Below are positions 5,832 through 10,534 of a DNA stretch of 10,534 nt, piece after piece; positions within the stretch are counted from its first letter, which is position 1; every line of letters starts with the position of its first letter. This stretch comes from Tissierellales bacterium (GTDB taxonomy: Bacteria > Bacillota_A > Clostridia > Tissierellales > JASKZW01). Under the pieces are notes generated by a model that saw only the letters and a list, made by a program, of their open reading frames with translations, did not search any database and was not told where the DNA came from. The position numbers were made by a program, and so were the translations under genes. The stretch is from assembly GCA_030147425.1 (NCBI GenBank), contig JASKZW010000090.1:1-10534 (forward strand). Reading direction: 5' to 3'.

Positions 5832-6881
5832 TTGAAGAGGAAATTAACTAGGAAAATAATGGTAGGAGATGTAGCTGTAGGTGGGGATAGCCAGATAACA
5901 GTCCAATCTATGACTAATACAAAAACAAAGGATATAGAGGCTACTATAAGGCAGATAAAAGAATTGGAGGAAGCAGGCTGTGATATAGTAAGGTCTGCAG
6001 TTACAGATGAGGAAGATGCAAGGGCTATTGGTAAAATAAAAAAATCTATAAATATACCTTTGATAGCAGATATCCAGTTTGATTATAGACTGGCCTTATT
6101 GTCTATAGAGAATGGTATAGATTGTTTAAGGATAAACCCAGGAAATATAGGTGATGAGGATAAGGTTAAGGAATTAGTAAGAGCTTGTAAAGAAAACAAT
6201 ATCCCTATAAGGATAGGTGTTAATGCAGGTTCTTTAAGTAATAGAATATTAAAAAAATATGGCGGAGTAAATGAAAACTCTATGGTTTACAGTGCTATGG
6301 AACATGTAAAAATTTTAGAGAATTTAGACTTTAAAGATATAAAAATATCTTTGAAAGCAAGTAATGTAGATCTAAGTCTAAAAGCTTATGAGAAGATGTC
6401 TGAACTTGTTGATTATCCTTTACATTTAGGTATAACAGAAGCAGGGCCATCTAGCAGTGGAACTATAAAATCAGCAGTAGGTATAGGTAGTATACTTTCT
6501 AGAGGTATAGGAGATACACTTAGAGTCTCTCTTACAGGAAATCCGGTGGAAGAGATTTATGTAGGAAGGGAAATTTTAAAATCCTTGGATCTTTTAAAAT
6601 CAGGAATAAATATTATATCTTGTCCAACTTGTGCAAGAACTGAGATTGATTTAATTGGGCTAGTAGAAAAGGCAGAAATAGAGCTTGGGAAGATAGACAA
6701 GCCTTTAGATGTAGCTATAATGGGTTGTCCTGTTAATGGACCAGGTGAAGCAAGGGAAGCAGATATAGGTATAGCAGGAGGAGTTGGTCAAGGAGTATTG
6801 TTTAAAAAAGGTAAGGTTATTTCTAAAGTTAAAGAGGAGGACCTATTAGATAGGTTAATAGAAGAAATTAAAAAGATGTAA
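5832..6881 (+). CDS. ispG: 4-hydroxy-3-methylbut-2-en-1-yl diphosphate synthase (IspG/GcpE)
   Basis: IspG is a cytoplasmic [4Fe-4S] enzyme that reductively converts 2-C-methylerythritol 2,4-cyclodiphosphate to HMBPP, the penultimate step of the MEP isoprenoid pathway. With the TTG start the product is 349 residues beginning MKRKLTRKIMVG, matching the family N-terminus. The TIM-barrel part contains VQSMTNT (24-30), IPLIADIQFDY (75-85), CLRINPGNIG (98-107), RIGVNAGSL (127-135) and HLGITEAG (198-205). The cluster domain has CPTCARTE (264-271) and GCPVNGPGEA (298-307), giving the three cysteines C264, C267 and C299 and the glutamate ligand E306. It starts 4 nt after the rseP stop. It feeds the isoprenoid pool used by UppS of the same gene cluster. 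Confidence 0.96.
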   Translation: MKRKLTRKIMVGDVAVGGDSQITVQSMTNTKTKDIEATIRQIKELEEAGCDIVRSAVTDEEDARAIGKIKKSINIPLIADIQFDYRLALLSIENGIDCLRINPGNIGDEDKVKELVRACKENNIPIRIGVNAGSLSNRILKKYGGVNENSMVYSAMEHVKILENLDFKDIKISLKASNVDLSLKAYEKMSELVDYPLHLGITEAGPSSSGTIKSAVGIGSILSRGIGDTLRVSLTGNPVEEIYVGREILKSLDLLKSGINIISCPTCARTEIDLIGLVEKAEIELGKIDKPLDVAIMGCPVNGPGEAREADIGIAGGVGQGVLFKKGKVISKVKEEDLLDRLIEEIKKM

Positions 6882-6909
6882 GTGAGTATTATTTAATAGG
6901 AGTTGACTT

Positions 6910-9900
6910 ATGAGTGATTTAACTGTTAGAGATTTATTTAAGGACCTAAATAAGGATTATAATGAGATAGCTATAGAAAAAGTTGTTTTATTAGAAGAAA
7001 CTAATAAATTAAAAGTATTTCTAAGATCCAATATACTTTTAATAGATGAACATAAAAACACTATAACTTCTAAATTAAAGGAAAAGTTTCCTAATTTAAA
7101 AATACTGATTGAAAACAAGTGTGAAAATTATAGGGACTTTGAACAAGCTTACTCTGATTATAGAAAAAGTATTTATGATTTTATAGAAGAAGAAATTCCT
7201 TCAAGTAAATCTTGGCTTAAAACTTTAGATTTTAAAGCAGAAGAAAATAATTTATATATATATCCAAAGAGTAAGATTGTTTTAGATATTTTAGATTCTA
7301 ATGGACTAAAAAGTAACTTAGAGTCAACAATAAAAAAAGATTTAGGACTTGAAATAAAGGTAGAAATAAAGGACTCTCAAATAGAAGAGGATAATATAGA
7401 AGATCATGATGAAAAGATAAAAGAGGAAGCAAGGATAATCTCCCAAGAAGTTGTAGAAAATCAAAAGCAAAAGGTAGAGGAAACTGGTAAAGAGCCTAGG
7501 AAAGATAAGAACTTTAGCATAGGTAAAGTTATAGAAAATGAGCCTATAGCTATAAAAGATATAGATCCTAGTCAGCATTATATAACTATTGAGGGAGAAA
7601 TTTTTGAGATAAATTACAGGGAAATAAAGAATGGAACTATTATATTAGAATTTGAAGTTACAGACTATACAGGTTCACTAACGGCTAAAAGCTTTATGAA
7701 GGGAAAGGACTTTGAAGAATTCCAAGCCAATATAAGTGAAGGGAGCTATGTTAAGCTAGAGGGTAGTTATGACTATGATGACTTTTCCAGATGTAAGGTT
7801 TTAAGATTTAGATCATTAAATATGGCCAAAAAAGAAACCAGAAAAGATTTAGCTCCAGAGAAAAGGGTTGAACTACATCTTCATACTAAGATGAGCAGTA
7901 TGGATGCAGTTAGTTCCTTTGAAGATTATGTTAAAATGGCCAAGGCTTGGGGACATGAATCTATAGCTATAACAGATCATGGTGTAGTCCAAGCCTTTCC
8001 TGAAGCTATGGAGGTAAGTGAAAAATATGACTTTAAAGTTATATATGGCCTAGAAGGATACCTAGTAGATGATATGAAAGAAATCATAAAGGGTGAAGAT
8101 TCTAGTATTGAAGAATCTAGCTATGTAGTTTTTGACATAGAGACTACAGGGCTATCTTCACGTAATGATAGGATAACAGAAATAGGTGCAGTTAAAATAA
8201 GTAATGGAAGTATAGTTGATACTTATAACCAGCTTATAAATCCTGAAATTCCTATACCTGAAAAAATTGTAGAACTTACAGGAATAACTGATGAAATGGT
8301 TAAAGATAAGCCTAAAATTGATTCTGTAATAAGAGAATTTTATGACTTTAGCAAGGATTCTGTTCTTGTAGCCCATAACTCTGATTTTGACATGGGCTTT
8401 ATCAGAAGGGAATATGAAAGTAATTCCTTACCATTAAAAAATAATGTTTTAGATACTTTAGAATTAGCAAGGGTTTTACTACCAGAACTAAAAAATCATA
8501 GACTAAACACCTTAGCTAAGGAGTTTGGTGTTGATTTAACAAATCACCACAGGGCTGTTGATGATGCTAGGGCAACAGCTCAAATATTTTTAAAGTTTTT
8601 AGAAGTTTTAAAGGAAAAGGATGTAAAGGATTTTGACTCTTTAAATAAGTTGAAAAGCATAGATAATGTACTAAAGGAGCGTCCTTACCATATTGTTCTT
8701 TTAGTAAAAAACCAACAAGGATTAAAGAATTTATATAAGATAGTATCAGAATCCCATTTAAATTATTTTTATAGGCAGCCTAGAATTCCTAGAAGTTTAT
8801 TAAATAAATATAGGGAAGGCTTAATCATAGGTAGTGCCTGCGAAGCTGGAGAGTTGTTTAGTGCAATTTTAGCTAATAAGGATGATCAGGAAGTACAAGT
8901 TATAGCAGATTATTATGATTATTTAGAAATTCAACCAAAAGGGAATAATGAGCACTTGATAAGAAAAGGAATTCTAAAGGATGAATCCCAATTGGAAGAT
9001 ATAAATAAGAAAATTTTTAGATTAGGCAAGATTCTAAATAAACCAGTACTGGCAACAGGAGATGTTCATTTCTTAAATCCAGAAGATGAGATTTATAGAA
9101 GAATACTTATGGCAGGGCAAGGTTTTTCAGACTCAGATAATCAGCCACCTTTATATTTAAAAACAACAGATGAAATGTTAAAAGAATTTAGTTATCTAGG
9201 AGAGGAGAACTCCTATAAGGTGGTTGTAGAAAATACAAACTTAATTGCAGATGAAATAGAGTGGTTAAAACCAATACCTGATGGGACATATTCACCTGTT
9301 ATAGAAGGTTCAGATGTAGAGCTAAGAGAAATCACCTATAAAAAAGCTAGAGAGATATATGGGGAAGACCTGCCTGAAATAGTAGAAAAAAGGCTAGAAA
9401 GGGAATTAAGTTCTATAATAGAGAATGGATATGCTGTAATGTATATTATATCCCAAAAGCTAGTATCTAAGTCCTACGAAGATGGTTATTTAGTAGGTTC
9501 AAGAGGATCTGTAGGTTCATCTTTTGCAGCTACTATGAGTGGTATAACAGAGGTAAACCCACTTGTTCCTCATTATGTTTGCCCAAATTGTAAATATAGC
9601 AAATTTTATGAAGATGGAAGTATAGGGTCTGGATTTGACTTACCAGAGAAGGACTGTCCAGAATGTGGTGAAAACTTAAATAGGGATGGGCATGATATAC
9701 CTTTTGAGGTTTTCTTAGGATTTGAAGGGGATAAAGAGCCAGATATAGACTTAAACTTTGCTAGTGAATACCAGCCTCAAGCCCATAAGTATACAGAGGA
9801 GCTTTTTGGTAAAGATTATGTATTTAGAGCAGGTACGATAGGAACTATAGCAGATAAGACAGCCTATGGATTTATAAAAAAATACTTTGAATCCCAGGAA

Positions 9901-10534
9901 AAGTCAGTACATCCTGCAGAAATGAAAAGGCTTATAAAGGGATGTGGAGGGGTTAAAAGAACCTCAGGCCAGCATCCAGGTGGGGTTATGATAGTACCTA
10001 ATTATAAGGAGATATATGACTTTACACCTATACAGTATCCAGCTAATGACAAGGAGTCCGGAGTTATTACTACTCATTTTGACTATAATGCTATAAGTGG
10101 TAGGATATTAAAACTTGATATATTAGGTCATGATGTTCCTAGTATAATAAAAATGCTGGAAGACATAACTGGAATTGATGCGGAAAAAATTCCTTTAGAT
10201 GATAAGGAGACTATGGAGCTGTTTTCTGGTGTTAAGTCTTTAAATTTAGTAGAGGATATAGATCTAAAAGTAGGAACTTTAGGTATACCAGAGTTTGGGA
10301 CACCTTTTGTAAGGCAAATGCTTTTAGATACAAGGCCAGATACCTTTGATGAGTTAGTAAGAATTAGTGGTTTGTCCCATGGAACTGATGTTTGGTTAAA
10401 TAATGCTCAGTTATTAGTTAGGAGTAAGACGGCTAGTCTTAAGGAGGTTATTTCCACTAGGGACGATATTATGTTGTATTTAATACATGCAGGAATGGAT
10501 AAGCAGTTGGCCTTTAAAATAATGGAAAAGGTTA
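6910..10534 (+). CDS. polC: DNA polymerase III alpha subunit, Gram-positive PolC type (3' end off window)
   Basis: PolC is the replicative DNA polymerase of low-GC Gram-positives, with built-in proofreading. The frame stays open from the ATG at 6910 (AGGAG 7 nt upstream) to the window edge, 1,208 codons; about 230 residues are missing compared with the usual ~1,430. Domains in order: N-terminal domain (about 1-150); a charged linker; an OB fold (about 215-305); a PHP domain with HLHT (323-326), TDHG (355-358) and LEGY; an inserted DEDDh 3'-5' exonuclease with FDIETTG (D409, E411), HNSDFD (from 489, D494) and HRAVDD (H547, D552); the remainder of PHP with TGDVHFLNPED; polymerase palm with GSRGSVGSS (863-871) and PDIDL (D945, D947); a zinc finger with CPNC (891-894) and CPEC (916-919); then fingers with SGQHPGG and LDILGHD. 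All visible catalytic residues are intact. It begins 28 nt after ispG. Confidence 0.97.
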   Translation, partial: MSDLTVRDLFKDLNKDYNEIAIEKVVLLEETNKLKVFLRSNILLIDEHKNTITSKLKEKFPNLKILIENKCENYRDFEQAYSDYRKSIYDFIEEEIPSSKSWLKTLDFKAEENNLYIYPKSKIVLDILDSNGLKSNLESTIKKDLGLEIKVEIKDSQIEEDNIEDHDEKIKEEARIISQEVVENQKQKVEETGKEPRKDKNFSIGKVIENEPIAIKDIDPSQHYITIEGEIFEINYREIKNGTIILEFEVTDYTGSLTAKSFMKGKDFEEFQANISEGSYVKLEGSYDYDDFSRCKVLRFRSLNMAKKETRKDLAPEKRVELHLHTKMSSMDAVSSFEDYVKMAKAWGHESIAITDHGVVQAFPEAMEVSEKYDFKVIYGLEGYLVDDMKEIIKGEDSSIEESSYVVFDIETTGLSSRNDRITEIGAVKISNGSIVDTYNQLINPEIPIPEKIVELTGITDEMVKDKPKIDSVIREFYDFSKDSVLVAHNSDFDMGFIRREYESNSLPLKNNVLDTLELARVLLPELKNHRLNTLAKEFGVDLTNHHRAVDDARATAQIFLKFLEVLKEKDVKDFDSLNKLKSIDNVLKERPYHIVLLVKNQQGLKNLYKIVSESHLNYFYRQPRIPRSLLNKYREGLIIGSACEAGELFSAILANKDDQEVQVIADYYDYLEIQPKGNNEHLIRKGILKDESQLEDINKKIFRLGKILNKPVLATGDVHFLNPEDEIYRRILMAGQGFSDSDNQPPLYLKTTDEMLKEFSYLGEENSYKVVVENTNLIADEIEWLKPIPDGTYSPVIEGSDVELREITYKKAREIYGEDLPEIVEKRLERELSSIIENGYAVMYIISQKLVSKSYEDGYLVGSRGSVGSSFAATMSGITEVNPLVPHYVCPNCKYSKFYEDGSIGSGFDLPEKDCPECGENLNRDGHDIPFEVFLGFEGDKEPDIDLNFASEYQPQAHKYTEELFGKDYVFRAGTIGTIADKTAYGFIKKYFESQEKSVHPAEMKRLIKGCGGVKRTSGQHPGGVMIVPNYKEIYDFTPIQYPANDKESGVITTHFDYNAISGRILKLDILGHDVPSIIKMLEDITGIDAEKIPLDDKETMELFSGVKSLNLVEDIDLKVGTLGIPEFGTPFVRQMLLDTRPDTFDELVRISGLSHGTDVWLNNAQLLVRSKTASLKEVISTRDDIMLYLIHAGMDKQLAFKIMEKV

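Noticed and set aside
7350..7530. Highly charged low-complexity stretch in PolC, considered as a possible frameshift or insertion
   Set aside because: The frame is continuous from 6910 to the window end. Charged linkers between the N-terminal domain and the OB fold are usual in PolC.
7342..8376. Minus-strand open frames opposite polC (7342-7578 and 8158-8376), and others opposite tsf, pyrH and rseP
   Set aside because: Their translations are compositionally biased (rich in Tyr, Phe, Ile, Ser), resemble no family, lack convincing ribosome-binding sites, and lie fully opposite conserved genes. They are shadows of the coding strand.
8122..8625. Exonuclease domain inside polC, considered as an inserted foreign gene
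   Set aside because: The DEDDh proofreading exonuclease embedded within the PHP domain is the defining normal architecture of PolC.
1..10534. Search for a new accessory system, mobile element, CRISPR array, tRNA or defence locus
   Set aside because: Every gap is 135 bases or shorter and every frame is a recognised core gene in conserved order. Nothing in the window supports an undescribed multi-gene system.

Overview
This window is a stretch of core, vertically inherited chromosome from a low-GC Gram-positive bacterium, most likely an anaerobic member of the Clostridia/Tissierellia. The evidence is the gene order (codY, rpsB, tsf, pyrH, frr, uppS, cdsA, rseP, ispG, polC), the AT-rich composition with heavy use of AGA/AGG and ATA codons, strong Shine-Dalgarno sites before nearly every gene, a Gram-positive PolC-type replicative polymerase, and ispG in the slot where Bacillus carries proS. 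A short EF-Ts (215 aa) points away from Clostridium sensu stricto as I recall that group, but genus cannot be fixed from the sequence alone. All genes lie on the + strand and coding density is very high. No gap between genes exceeds 135 bases.

Layout. Positions 1-336 are the 3' end of codY, the global GTP/branched-chain-amino-acid-sensing repressor. The 135-base gap that follows holds a near-consensus extended -10 promoter and a leader of about 97 nt with tandem Shine-Dalgarno sites. These drive the translation block rpsB-tsf (S2, EF-Ts), then pyrH (UMP kinase) and frr (ribosome recycling factor). A perfect 13-bp hairpin separates tsf from pyrH, and a canonical intrinsic terminator follows frr. 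An envelope block then begins only 21 nt after the terminator's T-run: uppS (undecaprenyl-PP synthase), cdsA (CDP-diacylglycerol synthase), rseP (site-2 protease), ispG (MEP-pathway enzyme). It runs directly into polC, which is cut by the right edge after about 1,208 codons.

How the genes fit together: rpsB, tsf and frr serve translation; pyrH feeds pyrimidine nucleotides; ispG helps make the isoprenoid precursors that uppS condenses into the undecaprenyl carrier for cell-wall synthesis; cdsA supplies CDP-diacylglycerol for phospholipids; rseP is an intramembrane protease; polC replicates the chromosome. The most notable deviation is the absence of dxr (ispC), which in many Firmicutes sits between cdsA and rseP. 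Here those two genes are 13 nt apart, although the later MEP gene ispG is kept.

I found no mobile element, CRISPR array, tRNA, rRNA, toxin-antitoxin or defence locus, and no unrecognised protein-coding gene. The findings are second-order features of an ordinary operon: the rpsB leader, a possible 4-codon leader ORF, the intergenic hairpins and the missing dxr. They are not a new system.
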